A model generated the notes under the pieces. It was not told the DNA's origin. It was given only the letters and a program-made list of their open reading frames with translations, and did not search any database. Made by a program: the position numbers and the translations under genes. Shown here in pieces: positions 9,416-17,510 of a stretch of DNA of 64,000 nucleotides (position 1 is the first letter of the stretch; each line of letters opens with the position of its first letter). Source of the stretch: Paenibacillus mellifer (GTDB lineage Bacteria > Bacillota > Bacilli > Paenibacillales > Paenibacillaceae); the NCBI RefSeq assembly GCF_023195895.1, contig NZ_JALPRK010000020.1:1-64000 (forward strand), given 5' to 3'.

Positions 9416-11007
9416 CAAAAGGGGAGAAATACCGAGTCATTCTAGTGGATGATGAACCGGTTATTCTGCGAAGCTTGAGAGTAGCCGTGCCTTGGGAAGA
9501 GCTGAACTTGGAGATCGTCGGAGAGGCACGGGGCGGCGAAGCGGCTCTGCAGCTCGTGCACGAGCTGTCGCCTCATATGATCATCAGCGACATCCGCATG
9601 CCGGGGATGGACGGGATTTCGTTGATGAAGGAAGTGCTGGCGGAGAACGCGAATCGGCTGTTTATTTTTATCAGCGGTTACGGGGAGTTTGAATACGCAC
9701 GCGAGGCGCTGCGGGAAGGCGCATTTGACTACCTGCTGAAGCCGATCGACCACGACGAGCTGATCGAGATGATCCGCCGGGCCAAGAAAACGTTAGAGAA
9801 GCAGATGGAGAACGATAAGCTGCTGCATTCGGTGCAGGTGTTGTCGGTTCTGGCGAGGGAGCGCATGTTTGCCGAATTTATCGAAGGCAACCAGAGTCAA
9901 ACCCATCTGCAGCATATGCGCTGGCTGGAGAACAGCGAGCTGATGCAAGACTATTTCATGGCCGTGATCCAGTTGGACCACTTCATGAAGTTGAATGAGC
10001 AATGGTCCCCGGAGGAGCGGCGGCTGTGGTTGTTTGCGGTTCGCAATATTCTGGGAGAATGGTCGATGGCGCGGGGGGCGCTGACGATGTTTCCTTTTCA
10101 TGGCGGGGAGTGGGTTCTGCTATTTCCAAGTACACTTACGAGCCAAAAGGAAGAGCTCGGGAGCGATGCGATCCGGCAAATTCAGCTCTACACCAAATTG
10201 TCCTGCTCGATTGGGTTTAGCCAAACGGTAGCCGGAATGGAGCGATTGAGCGAGGCGTACCAGAGCGCTGCCAAGGCGTTGTATCAGCGGTTTTACAGCG
10301 ACAGGGCGGGCGTGTTCATCGATCAGCCAAGCCAAGAGCCTGGGGTTGTTGACCGAGAGGCGAAATATCCGAAGCACCTGGAAGCAGTGCTCCTGGACAG
10401 CATCCGGACGTTAAACCGGGAGCGTTTGCTGACTGCATTGGATGATACGAAGCAGTATATTGAGGAGCAAGCCTTTTCGAAGGAAGCTGCCGAGCGCATC
10501 ATCGTAGAACTGACGGTGGTGATGTTCCGACAATACGAGCAGATGAACCTGCTGTCGGAGTGGTCGCTGGAGGGCTTGCTGCAGGAGTTGCAGTCTTTAG
10601 AGACGTTGCATGAAATGATCGGACTGCTCAAAACGAATTTTAGCCGGTGGATTAGCGAAAGCCGAGACAGCCAGTTCAAGGACAACGTGCAGACGGTGAT
10701 CGCCAAGACGCAGGAATACATTCTGAGCAACTACCATAAGGACCTTAGCATGGAGGAGGTCGCGGAGCGGGCCGACTTGAGCATCAGCCACTTTTGCTTG
10801 CTCTTTAAGCAGGTGACCGGCTACACGTTCCTTGAGTATTTGACGGAATGCCGCATCGAAAAAGCCAAATACATCCTAAAGAACAGCCATGTCAAAGTGT
10901 TCCAGGTGGCCCCGATGGTCGGCTACCAAGACCCGCGCTACTTCACCCAGGTGTTCAAAAAGGTGACCGGCATGACGCCAACGGAATTTCGGGAGGAAGG
11001 GGCGTAG
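9409..11007 (+). CDS. Response regulator with AraC-type DNA-binding domain, YesN type
   Basis: A 532-residue cytoplasmic regulator. The N-terminal receiver domain (about 8-128) has the acidic pair DDE, phospho-acceptor D61 in ISDIRMPGMDG, and the conserved Lys in LLKPID. A long middle region follows, then a C-terminal AraC double helix-turn-helix (about 430-530) with MEEVAERADLSISHFCLLFKQ split around residue 445 and GYQDPRYFTQVFKK. The start overlaps the preceding gene. Likely targets are this cassette or a distant carbohydrate operon. A bidirectional terminator follows immediately. Confidence 0.95.
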   Translation: MVAKGEKYRVILVDDEPVILRSLRVAVPWEELNLEIVGEARGGEAALQLVHELSPHMIISDIRMPGMDGISLMKEVLAENANRLFIFISGYGEFEYAREALREGAFDYLLKPIDHDELIEMIRRAKKTLEKQMENDKLLHSVQVLSVLARERMFAEFIEGNQSQTHLQHMRWLENSELMQDYFMAVIQLDHFMKLNEQWSPEERRLWLFAVRNILGEWSMARGALTMFPFHGGEWVLLFPSTLTSQKEELGSDAIRQIQLYTKLSCSIGFSQTVAGMERLSEAYQSAAKALYQRFYSDRAGVFIDQPSQEPGVVDREAKYPKHLEAVLLDSIRTLNRERLLTALDDTKQYIEEQAFSKEAAERIIVELTVVMFRQYEQMNLLSEWSLEGLLQELQSLETLHEMIGLLKTNFSRWISESRDSQFKDNVQTVIAKTQEYILSNYHKDLSMEEVAERADLSISHFCLLFKQVTGYTFLEYLTECRIEKAKYILKNSHVKVFQVAPMVGYQDPRYFTQVFKKVTGMTPTEFREEGA

Positions 11008-11022
11008 GTGCTCGGCTGGGGG

Positions 11023-11057
11023 ACAAAAAAACCTGCATAGGATGCAGGTTTTTTTGT
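11023..11057. terminator. Bidirectional intrinsic terminator
   Basis: A 16-bp perfect stem of the form ACAAAAAAACCTGCAT / ATGCAGGTTTTTTTGT around a three-base loop. The A- and T-runs make it functional on both strands. It closes the two-component cassette. Confidence 0.93.
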
Positions 11058-11112
11058 GGTTATAGAGGAGGGGATCACGCGACTCACCATCTCCGTTGCT
11101 AGGAAGTAAATG

Positions 11113-11293
11113 TATGCGAAAAATCGAATAGAATTCAGCGTCATCTGCGATTTCAACGGAATGTATTCGAAATTTTATACATATTTGCGCTATAGGAGGA
11201 CGTAGACAAGGATTCTGTATGAAAAACCGAATACAATTCGGACTTTTCTCCGTTTCCACCATTTTATATGCGAAAAATCGATACATTTCAGCG
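11113..11293. repeat. Interspersed AT-rich repeat array, four units in mixed orientation
   Basis: Four related units of about 26-28 bp share the form TATGCGAAAAATCGAATACA followed by ATTC. Forward units begin at 11113, 11218 and 11267, and one inverted unit covers 11157-11183. The second and third forward units are 49 bp apart. No convincing ORF overlaps them. This is the main content of the roughly 350-bp gap between the terminator at 11023 and the efflux-pump gene. Function unknown; compare the differently sequenced but similarly spaced elements at 53431 and 63653. Confidence 0.7.
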
Positions 11294-11310
11294 CTAGAGT
11301 CTCTTGCGGC

Positions 11311-11409
11311 GGAAGAAATTCCGGAATCACCGTGAGCGAGCAGACGCTGACTTACGCAGCTTATGCCGTGGACGGTGGGAAACTGGATGAATTTACGCTG
11401 ACCCGTTAA
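11311..11409 (+). pseudogene. Possible C-terminal coding remnant
   Basis: A short plus-strand frame reads as a plausible protein tail (GITVSEQTLTYAAYAVDG and then KLDEFTLTR, stop at 11407-11409) but has no start or upstream body. The pattern resembles the end of secreted metallophosphoesterase-type proteins, which I offer only as a guess. It slightly overlaps the end of the minus-strand efflux gene. It suggests deletion of a gene between the regulator and the pump, leaving this stub. Confidence 0.35.
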
Positions 11410-12953
11410 TGACGGATGCTTTCTGCGCTGGTCATCGGCTGGACCGCTTCCTGCGGTTTTTCCTTGGCCGGACGGTTCCGTCGCAGCAGGAGTCCCAGCA
11501 CGGCGCCGCCCATCGCTACGAACATCATGATGAAGAATGTGTCGTCGAACCCTTTAGCGAGCGCAGTCGCCGCTGCTTGGTGCATGGCCTCGGCCGATCC
11601 GGCTGCCGCTTGAGTTAAGTCGCCAGCGGATTGGGCAGCCTGCGCCGCGGCGGCTTTCATTTCATTTCCGCGAAACGTGGCTCTGGAAGTCAGAAGGGTC
11701 ACCAGCGTGGAAATCGCCAGCGAATTGATGACCTGCTGCATGGAGTTCGTCAGCGACGTAACACGGTTGATCAGCGGCTTAGGCGCCTTGTTGAGCAGAT
11801 GGTTGTTCATCGGCATCGTCATCATGCCCATCCCCGCACCGCACATGATCAGCGGTATGATCAGCTGATGGCTTTCGGTCGTCAGGTCGACATGCGAATA
11901 TTGGAACAGCGCGCCGGAGACCAGGCTGAGTCCCAGTACAACCAGCCAACGTACGCCGATCCGGTCGAACAGGATCCCGGCGATCGGCATGATTAGTCCC
12001 GAGGCAATCGCTTGCGGCAGCAGAGTTAAGCCGGTGTCAAACGCACCGAATCCGCGAGCCTGCTGTAAGAACTGGGGCAGGAGGAACAGCGCCCCGTATA
12101 AACCGAATTGGCCTACCCATTGGACGAAGATCCCGGCACTGAAATCAACCGATCGAAAGATCCGTAGCTCCAGCAACGGAGTGTGGGTTCTCAGTTCGGC
12201 AATCACAAAGGCGATCAAGGCAACGCCGCCGATGACGAGGCCAATAATCGTTTTATTGGCGCTCCAGCTTTCCGCCCCCTGGCTGACACCATAGGACAGG
12301 GAAGCAAACGCCAGCGGCCCGAGGATCATACCCCATTTGTCGATGCCGGCGACTGGATTGCGCTCCACCTTCGGCAGCTTGAAGATCCCGATAGCCAGGC
12401 ACAGGATCCCGACCGGAATGTTAATCAGGAAAATCAAACGCCATGTGTGATACTCTACCAGCCAGCCCGACAGGACAGGGCCGATGGCCGGGGCGAACAG
12501 CACGGGAATGCCCATGATGCCCATGACGACGCCCACTTTGCTGGCCGGGCTTAATTTATACACGTACGCCATCGCTACCGGCAGTACACAGCCACCGCCC
12601 AAACCTTGAATGACTCGGAAGACGATCAGCCATTCCGCCCGGTTTGGTGTCGCGCATAGCAGGGAGCCGACAGTAAACAGTACAACTGCGCTGAGAAACA
12701 CCGTTTTCGCTCCGAAACGGTCGGATAACCAGCCCGATAACGGGATGACGGAAGCTTGCGCCAGCATGTAACCGGTGACGACCCATTGCAAGGTCTTCAG
12801 ATCGGTGCCAAAGTCGGTGGCGAGCGTCGATAAGGCGACGTTCATCGCCGTGTTGTCTAGCACGACCATGAAGACCCCCGCGATGATGGCGAGCAGCGGC
12901 ACAAGGATGCTCTTTAATTTGAAATTCGCGTGGGATGGAAGCGTCTGCTCCAT
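11406..12953 (-). CDS. MFS multidrug efflux transporter, DHA2/EmrB type
   Basis: A 515-residue, roughly 14-helix inner-membrane drug/proton antiporter. Motif A appears as SGWLSDRFGAK. Motif C-like sequence is seen in GPVLSGWLVEYHTWRLIFLINIP (split across residues 150-175), and the N-terminus is VVLDNTAMNVALSTLATDFG. These features place it in the DHA2 family with EmrB and LmrB. The start is set by TAGGAGGAGA upstream. It is divergent from a TetR regulator across a 200-bp gap with two identical palindromes, so drug-induced derepression is the likely control. Confidence 0.93.
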   Translation of the reverse strand: MEQTLPSHANFKLKSILVPLLAIIAGVFMVVLDNTAMNVALSTLATDFGTDLKTLQWVVTGYMLAQASVIPLSGWLSDRFGAKTVFLSAVVLFTVGSLLCATPNRAEWLIVFRVIQGLGGGCVLPVAMAYVYKLSPASKVGVVMGIMGIPVLFAPAIGPVLSGWLVEYHTWRLIFLINIPVGILCLAIGIFKLPKVERNPVAGIDKWGMILGPLAFASLSYGVSQGAESWSANKTIIGLVIGGVALIAFVIAELRTHTPLLELRIFRSVDFSAGIFVQWVGQFGLYGALFLLPQFLQQARGFGAFDTGLTLLPQAIASGLIMPIAGILFDRIGVRWLVVLGLSLVSGALFQYSHVDLTTESHQLIIPLIMCGAGMGMMTMPMNNHLLNKAPKPLINRVTSLTNSMQQVINSLAISTLVTLLTSRATFRGNEMKAAAAQAAQSAGDLTQAAAGSAEAMHQAAATALAKGFDDTFFIMMFVAMGGAVLGLLLRRNRPAKEKPQEAVQPMTSAESIRH

Positions 12954-13016
12954 GATTTTCTCCTCCTAAGCGGCCGGCCAGGGGGGGCCGTTACGATACG
13001 GGAAACTGTTATCGGA

Positions 13017-13045
13017 TTGCCCCTCGGCCGGTATCTCTGTATAAT
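13017..13045 (+). promoter_or_regulatory. Sigma-A promoter for the tetR gene
   Basis: TTGCCC at 13017-13022 and a perfect TATAAT at 13040-13045 are separated by 17 bp. The predicted start, near 13052, lies just upstream of the first of two palindromic operators, so repressor binding would block transcription of the regulator itself. Confidence 0.7.
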
Positions 13046-13059
13046 GGTAATATAAGATG

Positions 13060-13111
13060 CGGACAATTGTCCGTTTAAATCACGTTACCTAGTTTACGGA
13101 CAATTGTCCGT
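13060..13111. promoter_or_regulatory. Twin palindromic TetR operators
   Basis: The palindrome CGGACAATTGTCCG occurs at 13060-13073 and again, one base longer at each end, at 13096-13111. The two copies are 37 bp apart centre to centre and lie between the divergent efflux pump and tetR genes. Identical perfect palindromes in such a gap are the usual signature of an autoregulating TetR repressor. Confidence 0.85.
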
Positions 13112-13160
13112 TAAGTCAAATGTGTTTTTGGAATGACGCAAGCAAGGAGGAAGGAAAGCG

Positions 13161-13802
13161 ATGAATCAGGACAGGCGGGAGACTGACCTTTACCGGGAGC
13201 GCATCCTGAAGGCAGCTCGGCAGTTGTTTCATGAACACGGCCTGGACGGAGTCAGCATGTACATGATCGCTCGCACGGCGGGGATCGGACAAGGCTCCCT
13301 ATACCGGAGATATGCGGACATCGGCGAGATTGGGTCGGACCTGCTGCGAGACAACACGGAGAAATTGCTGAGTGGTCTGGAAGCATTGGCAAATGAGCCG
13401 ATTCGGCAATCGGATCCAGAGGATCGTACCGAGAAGAAGGGACGTGATGGGAGGAAAGATTCGTATCTGGCGTACCTTCGAAGCGCGATTTCTCAGGTTG
13501 TCGATTTCACAGATGAACATGCCGAGCTGCTGCTGCGGATCAAATCCGAGTTTACGGGTAAGAAGCAGCTCACCCAATTCGAGCATCCGATCTTTGAGAA
13601 ACTGAACGGCATCTTGACAGACCTGTTCCGGCAAGCCGTCCAGGCCAGGGAGATTCGCGAGGTAGAGCCGCCGTTTATGGGCAGCGCCTTAACCGCCGTA
13701 TTAAGCCCCGATTTGTACCTGTACCAGCAAAAGGTTCATGGCAGCACCAAAGCGGAAATTCGGCAGGGCATCCTCACTCTCGTCGACGCACTGGCCATAT
13801 AA
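13161..13802 (+). CDS. TetR/AcrR-family repressor of the adjacent efflux pump
   Basis: A 213-residue protein with an N-terminal TetR helix-turn-helix (about 12-58: ILKAARQLFHEHGLDGVSMY, then IGQGSLYRRYADIGEI) and a variable C-terminal ligand domain. It is preceded by AAGGAGGAAGG. It faces the EmrB-type pump, and the paired CGGACAATTGTCCG operators between them support direct control of both. The ligand is unknown, presumably a pump substrate. Confidence 0.9.
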   Translation: MNQDRRETDLYRERILKAARQLFHEHGLDGVSMYMIARTAGIGQGSLYRRYADIGEIGSDLLRDNTEKLLSGLEALANEPIRQSDPEDRTEKKGRDGRKDSYLAYLRSAISQVVDFTDEHAELLLRIKSEFTGKKQLTQFEHPIFEKLNGILTDLFRQAVQAREIREVEPPFMGSALTAVLSPDLYLYQQKVHGSTKAEIRQGILTLVDALAI

Positions 13803-13806
13803 TAGC

Positions 13807-13861
13807 ACAAAGCCCTTCGGAACCACGGATGATTGATTTTCCGTGCTCCAAAGGGCTTTGT
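13807..13861. terminator. Bidirectional terminator between tetR and the SulP gene
   Basis: An 11-bp outer stem (ACAAAGCCCTT with AAGGGCTTTGT) encloses an inner CACGGA/TCCGTG stem. T-rich flanks on both strands fit two convergent genes. Confidence 0.85.
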
Positions 13862-13892
13862 TTGTATGAAGGGCTAAGCTGCTGAGCAGGGC

Positions 13893-15668
13893 TTACACCG
13901 GAACCTGCCCATCCCGCACCCGCGTGCCGGCTAATTCCGGCAGGGGCTTACGCTCCGGCTCCGCGCCGCAAAGTCCAGCGCATTCACGGAAAGCGAAATG
14001 ACGGCAGCCCCGGCACTTATCGGCGTTAATGATACCCAGTGCATGCGTCAGGGCTTCACCGGTGTTCTCGAAGAAGTTCGCTTCGCCGATCGTCTCATAG
14101 CAACCGGTTTTGTCCATCAGTTTATGCGGCTGCACGCGAAGGCCGGAGACCAGAACCGTAATGCCGGCTTTATGCAGTCGCTTCACCAGGGCCATGAAAT
14201 TGGCTTCGCCGGTCGTATCCATAAACGGCACCTTACCCATCCGGATCAAGACGACTCGCAGCCTGCCGTCTTCAATCTGCGAGACAAACCGGTCAAACGC
14301 CTGTGAGGCCCCGAAAAACAACGGCCCATCAACAGTAAAGATCGAGACTTGCGGACAATCGTGATCTTCGGTCACCATATGAGGTCGAACCTTTTCCTTG
14401 CCGGAGCCTAGATCTGGCAGTACTTTATCGACGGTGAGCAGCTCGCCCATCCGTTTGACGAACAGTACCACGGCAAGCACCAGGCCGACTTCGACAGCGG
14501 TCGTAAGCGTAGTGAACACCGTGAGCAGGAAGGTGACGAGCAGCACAATCGTATCGCCGGTCCGCGTCTTCAGCATTTGAGCGAACGCTTTGCGCTCACT
14601 CATATTCCAGGCGACGACCATCAGGATCGGCGCCATGCTGGCGAGTGGGATGTTGGACGCGTAAGGGGCGAACAGCGCCACGATCAGCAGCACGACGATG
14701 CCGTGGATGATGCCGGAAAAGGGAGAGACCGCCCCGTTCTTGATGTTCGTCGCCGTCCGGGCGATCGCACCGGTCGCAGGAATACCGCCGAACAGCGGCG
14801 CAGCCATGTTGGCGAGGCCTTGCCCGATCAGCTCGCGGTTGCTGTTGTGGCGGGTGCCGGTCATCCCGTCCGCCACCACGGCCGAGAGCAGCGATTCGAT
14901 GCTGCCGAGCAAGGCGATGATGAGCGCCGGCTGCAGCATCGGCACGACGCTGCCCCAAGACAACGTCAGCGGGTGGAGGCTGGGCAAGCCGCCGGGAATT
15001 GCCCCGTAAGCGGAACCGATCGTTGTCACCTTACCCGGGAACAGCCAGGCGGCAGCCAGTGTGGACACGAGGATGCCCACCAGCGAGCCCGGGATTTTCG
15101 GCAGGAACTTCGGTGTCAGCAGCAGCGCGGCCAAGCAAATGGCTGCCGTCAGGAGACTGTAGAAGTTTAAGGTGTGAAACTGCAGGGCAATCTCCTTCAT
15201 ATTTTCATGAAAATACTCATGCCGTTTGATGCCGGTCAAGCCAAGGAAGTTGCCGATCTGTCCGCTGAAGATCGTCACTGCGATACCGGCGGTAAACCCA
15301 ATCGTGACCGGCCGCGGGATGAATTTGATCAACGTTCCGAGCCGGAGCAGCCCCATCAGCACCAGGAAGATCCCGGCTAGGAAGCCGGCGATCAGCAGAT
15401 TTTCGTATCCGTATTGCAGCACGATGGCGAGGAGAATCGGAATAAAGGCCCCCGTGGGACCGCCGATTTGGAACCGTGATCCTCCCAACAGCGAAATCAG
15501 AATCCCGGCGATAATCGTCGTATACAACCCATATTCCGGTTTGACGCCGGACGCGATCGCGAAAGCCATCCCCAGAGGAATGGCGACGATGCCGACGATA
15601 CACCCCGAAATCAAATCTTTGCGTAAAGAGGCCGCGTTATAATTACTGAACCTTCCTGTCCACTTCAT
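13893..15668 (-). CDS. SulP-family anion permease with STAS domain and cysteine-rich tail
   Basis: A 591-residue SLC26/SulP transporter. About 10-12 membrane helices (residues 15-400) include the signature GIVAIPLGMAFAIASGVKPE. A cytoplasmic STAS domain follows (about 440-545, with VVLIRMGKVPFMDTTGEANF). Family members move sulfate, bicarbonate or other anions. Unusual is the last 45 residues, where C552, C555, C563 and C567 form a CxxC-x7-CxxxC cluster, the type of arrangement that binds zinc or an Fe-S cluster. The gene follows an arsR-type regulator on the same strand, separated by a terminator hairpin. The substrate is not decidable from sequence. Confidence 0.92.
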   Translation of the reverse strand: MKWTGRFSNYNAASLRKDLISGCIVGIVAIPLGMAFAIASGVKPEYGLYTTIIAGILISLLGGSRFQIGGPTGAFIPILLAIVLQYGYENLLIAGFLAGIFLVLMGLLRLGTLIKFIPRPVTIGFTAGIAVTIFSGQIGNFLGLTGIKRHEYFHENMKEIALQFHTLNFYSLLTAAICLAALLLTPKFLPKIPGSLVGILVSTLAAAWLFPGKVTTIGSAYGAIPGGLPSLHPLTLSWGSVVPMLQPALIIALLGSIESLLSAVVADGMTGTRHNSNRELIGQGLANMAAPLFGGIPATGAIARTATNIKNGAVSPFSGIIHGIVVLLIVALFAPYASNIPLASMAPILMVVAWNMSERKAFAQMLKTRTGDTIVLLVTFLLTVFTTLTTAVEVGLVLAVVLFVKRMGELLTVDKVLPDLGSGKEKVRPHMVTEDHDCPQVSIFTVDGPLFFGASQAFDRFVSQIEDGRLRVVLIRMGKVPFMDTTGEANFMALVKRLHKAGITVLVSGLRVQPHKLMDKTGCYETIGEANFFENTGEALTHALGIINADKCRGCRHFAFRECAGLCGAEPERKPLPELAGTRVRDGQVPV

Positions 15669-15730
15669 CCGTTAAACCCTTCTTTTCTTAGAAATCTGCA
15701 GCTCATGCAGCATGATCCATCCCGGTAAAC

Positions 15731-15758
15731 AAAAAAGATCCCCCGCAGCCCGGCGGGG
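15731..15758 (-). terminator. Intrinsic terminator between arsR and the SulP gene
   Basis: On the minus strand, a GC-rich stem (CCCCGC/GCGGGG around a short loop, plus-strand 15741-15758) is followed by GATCTTTTTTG. It lies after the arsR stop and before the SulP start, so read-through would be needed for cotranscription. Confidence 0.8.
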
Positions 15759-15772
15759 AAACTTGGGGTTCC

Positions 15773-16102
15773 TCATTGTTGTTTGCGGATCCCTTGCAGT
15801 AAAGATATCGATTCAACCAAATGATTATCGAAAATTTGCCGGGCTACTGCGAGCAAATCCTTCAGCAGCGGATCTCGCAGCGAATAAACGACCGTTGTGC
15901 CTTCTTTGACCGTGTTGACAAGATTTTTGGCGCGAAGAACGGCTAGTTGCTGGGATACGGCTGACCCTTCCGATCCGAGAATCGCTTGCAGCTCGTTGAC
16001 ATTCCGCTCGCCTTCGCTCAGCACCTCCAGAATACGAATTCGCATCGGATGGGCGAGAGCTTTGAAAAATTCCGCTTTAAACTGTTGCAGGTTCGCGTCC
16101 AT
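15773..16102 (-). CDS. ArsR-family winged-helix regulator
   Basis: A 109-residue ArsR/SmtB-type repressor. The winged helix spans about residues 10-90 (FFKALAHPMRIRILEVLSEG, then GSAVSQQLAVLRAKNLVN). No cysteine is present, so the classical arsenic or zinc thiolate sites are missing and the signal is something else. AAGGAGTTTACTCG precedes the ATG. It lies directly upstream of, and codirectional with, the SulP gene, which suggests control of that permease. Confidence 0.88.
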   Translation of the reverse strand: MDANLQQFKAEFFKALAHPMRIRILEVLSEGERNVNELQAILGSEGSAVSQQLAVLRAKNLVNTVKEGTTVVYSLRDPLLKDLLAVARQIFDNHLVESISLLQGIRKQQ

Positions 16103-16253
16103 CGAGTAAACTCCTTAGAATCTGAAATTTCATATCTCTGAATCTTTGCATATTTAACACTATAGCATAACGCTTGCGAAGGTGCATAGGGAAAAATGTC
16201 ACGTCAGTAGTCGGCAGCCGTGATCGAGGCCAAGGCGTGCAGAGTTTTTCCAA

Positions 16254-16306
16254 TTGAGCTTAGATGGTGAAACATGTTATACTTAATAATGATAATCATT
16301 ATCATT
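16254..16306 (+). promoter_or_regulatory. Promoter with Fur box upstream of the OppD-type gene
   Basis: TTGAGC (16254-16259) and TATACT (16278-16283) are separated by 18 bp. At once downstream lies a perfect 9-1-9 palindrome, AATGATAATCATTATCATT (16288-16306), which contains the 7-1-7 Fur consensus TGATAAT-N-ATTATCA. The box covers the expected transcription start. Iron repression of the two downstream genes is the straightforward reading. Confidence 0.88.
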
Positions 16307-16409
16307 TATATGATAGCAACTAACCTCTTAGAGATAGTTTGGAGACTGCTGTCTTTGATATAGAAGCGATCCTATGACGGGATGGTATAGAAAAGAGGAT
16401 TCGGACACG

Positions 16410-17471
16410 ATGGAACATCTATTAGAAGTGAAAGATTTGGCCATCTCCTTTAACACCCGCGAGGGAGAGGTGCAGGCGATCCGCGGCGTCAGCTTCCACG
16501 TCGACAAGGGGGAGACGCTGGCGATTGTTGGAGAATCCGGTTCGGGCAAAAGCGTGACCTCTCAAGCTGTCATGCAACTGGTTCCCTGGCCGCAAGGCAG
16601 ATATAAGCGTGGGGAGATTTGGTTTGATGGACAAGAACTGATCGGCAAGACCGAGAAGCAAATGCAGCGGATTCGGGGCAAAGAGATCGGGATGATTTTT
16701 CAAGATCCGATGACTTCCCTTAATCCCACGATGAAGGTGGGCAAGCAAATCACTGAGGTACTCCATACGCACGAGCAGATGTCTAAAGACGCTGCGTATC
16801 AGCGGGCTGTGGAACTGCTGGGCTTGGTCGGAATCCCGTCACCGGAGCGGCGGTTCCATCAGTATCCGCACGAGTTTAGCGGCGGGATGCGGCAGCGTGT
16901 GGTGATCGCCATCGCGTTGGCCGCGAATCCGAAGCTGCTGATTGCGGACGAGCCGACGACGGCGCTGGACGTGACCATCCAAGCGCAGATCCTGGAGCTG
17001 ATGAAGGAGCTGCAGCGGAAGATCGGCACCGCGATTATATTCATCACACATGATCTGGGTGTTGTGGCCAAAATGGCTGACCGCGTGGCGGTGATGTATG
17101 CCGGGCAAATCGTTGAATCGGGGACGGCGGAGGAGATCTTCTACGATCCGCGCCATCCGTACACGTGGGGGCTGCTGGCCTCGATGCCAAGTCTGGATGG
17201 GCATGACGGCGGGAAGCTGTCGGCGATCCCCGGCACGCCGCCTGATTTGATCCGCCCGCCGAAGGGCGATGCTTTCGCGCTGCGGAGCTCGTATGCGATG
17301 AAGATCGACTTCGAGCAAGAGCCGCCGTTGTATCGGGTATCGGATACGCATGTGGCGAAGTCGTGGCTGCTGCATCCGCAGGCGCCGGGCGTTCGGCCGC
17401 CGGCCGTCGTGAGCGGGAAGCGCCGCCAGCTGCCGGGGGTCTATGACGCGCCGGTGTTGGCGGAGGCGTAA
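16410..17471 (+). CDS. Oligopeptide/dipeptide ABC transporter ATPase, OppD type, orphan
   Basis: About 353 residues. Walker A GESGSGKS, signature SGGMRQRV, Walker [13 protein letters not shown], and a C-terminal oligopeptide-type extension. In that extension the four cysteines found in some DppD proteins are absent ([15 protein letters not shown]), as in Bacillus OppD. An upstream ATG at 16374 exists, but ATG 16410 begins right before the conserved [11 protein letters not shown]. No permease, OppF or binding protein lies beside it, so the rest of the transporter must be elsewhere or this is a leftover subunit. The Fur box and the downstream haem-monooxygenase-like gene suggest a role in iron, haem or siderophore-peptide uptake. 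Confidence 0.9.
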   Translation: MEHLLEVKDLAISFNTREGEVQAIRGVSFHVDKGETLAIVGESGSGKSVTSQAVMQLVPWPQGRYKRGEIWFDGQELIGKTEKQMQRIRGKEIGMIFQDPMTSLNPTMKVGKQITEVLHTHEQMSKDAAYQRAVELLGLVGIPSPERRFHQYPHEFSGGMRQRVVIAIALAANPKLLIADEPTTALDVTIQAQILELMKELQRKIGTAIIFITHDLGVVAKMADRVAVMYAGQIVESGTAEEIFYDPRHPYTWGLLASMPSLDGHDGGKLSAIPGTPPDLIRPPKGDAFALRSSYAMKIDFEQEPPLYRVSDTHVAKSWLLHPQAPGVRPPAVVSGKRRQLPGVYDAPVLAEA

Positions 17472-17510
17472 CAGGGGCGAAGATACTATTTTTCATAGGG
17501 AGGAACCGGC

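Noticed and set aside
14577-15170. Long plus-strand open frame opposite the SulP gene
   Set aside because: Arg- and Gln-rich translation with no domain, antisense to a clear transporter; it reflects codon bias in GC-rich DNA.
17240-17380. Loss of the four DppD-type cysteines in the OppD-type ATPase, which looked like a degraded Fe-S site
   Set aside because: The same replacement pattern ([15 protein letters not shown]) is normal for Bacillus-type OppD proteins, so it is a subfamily trait.
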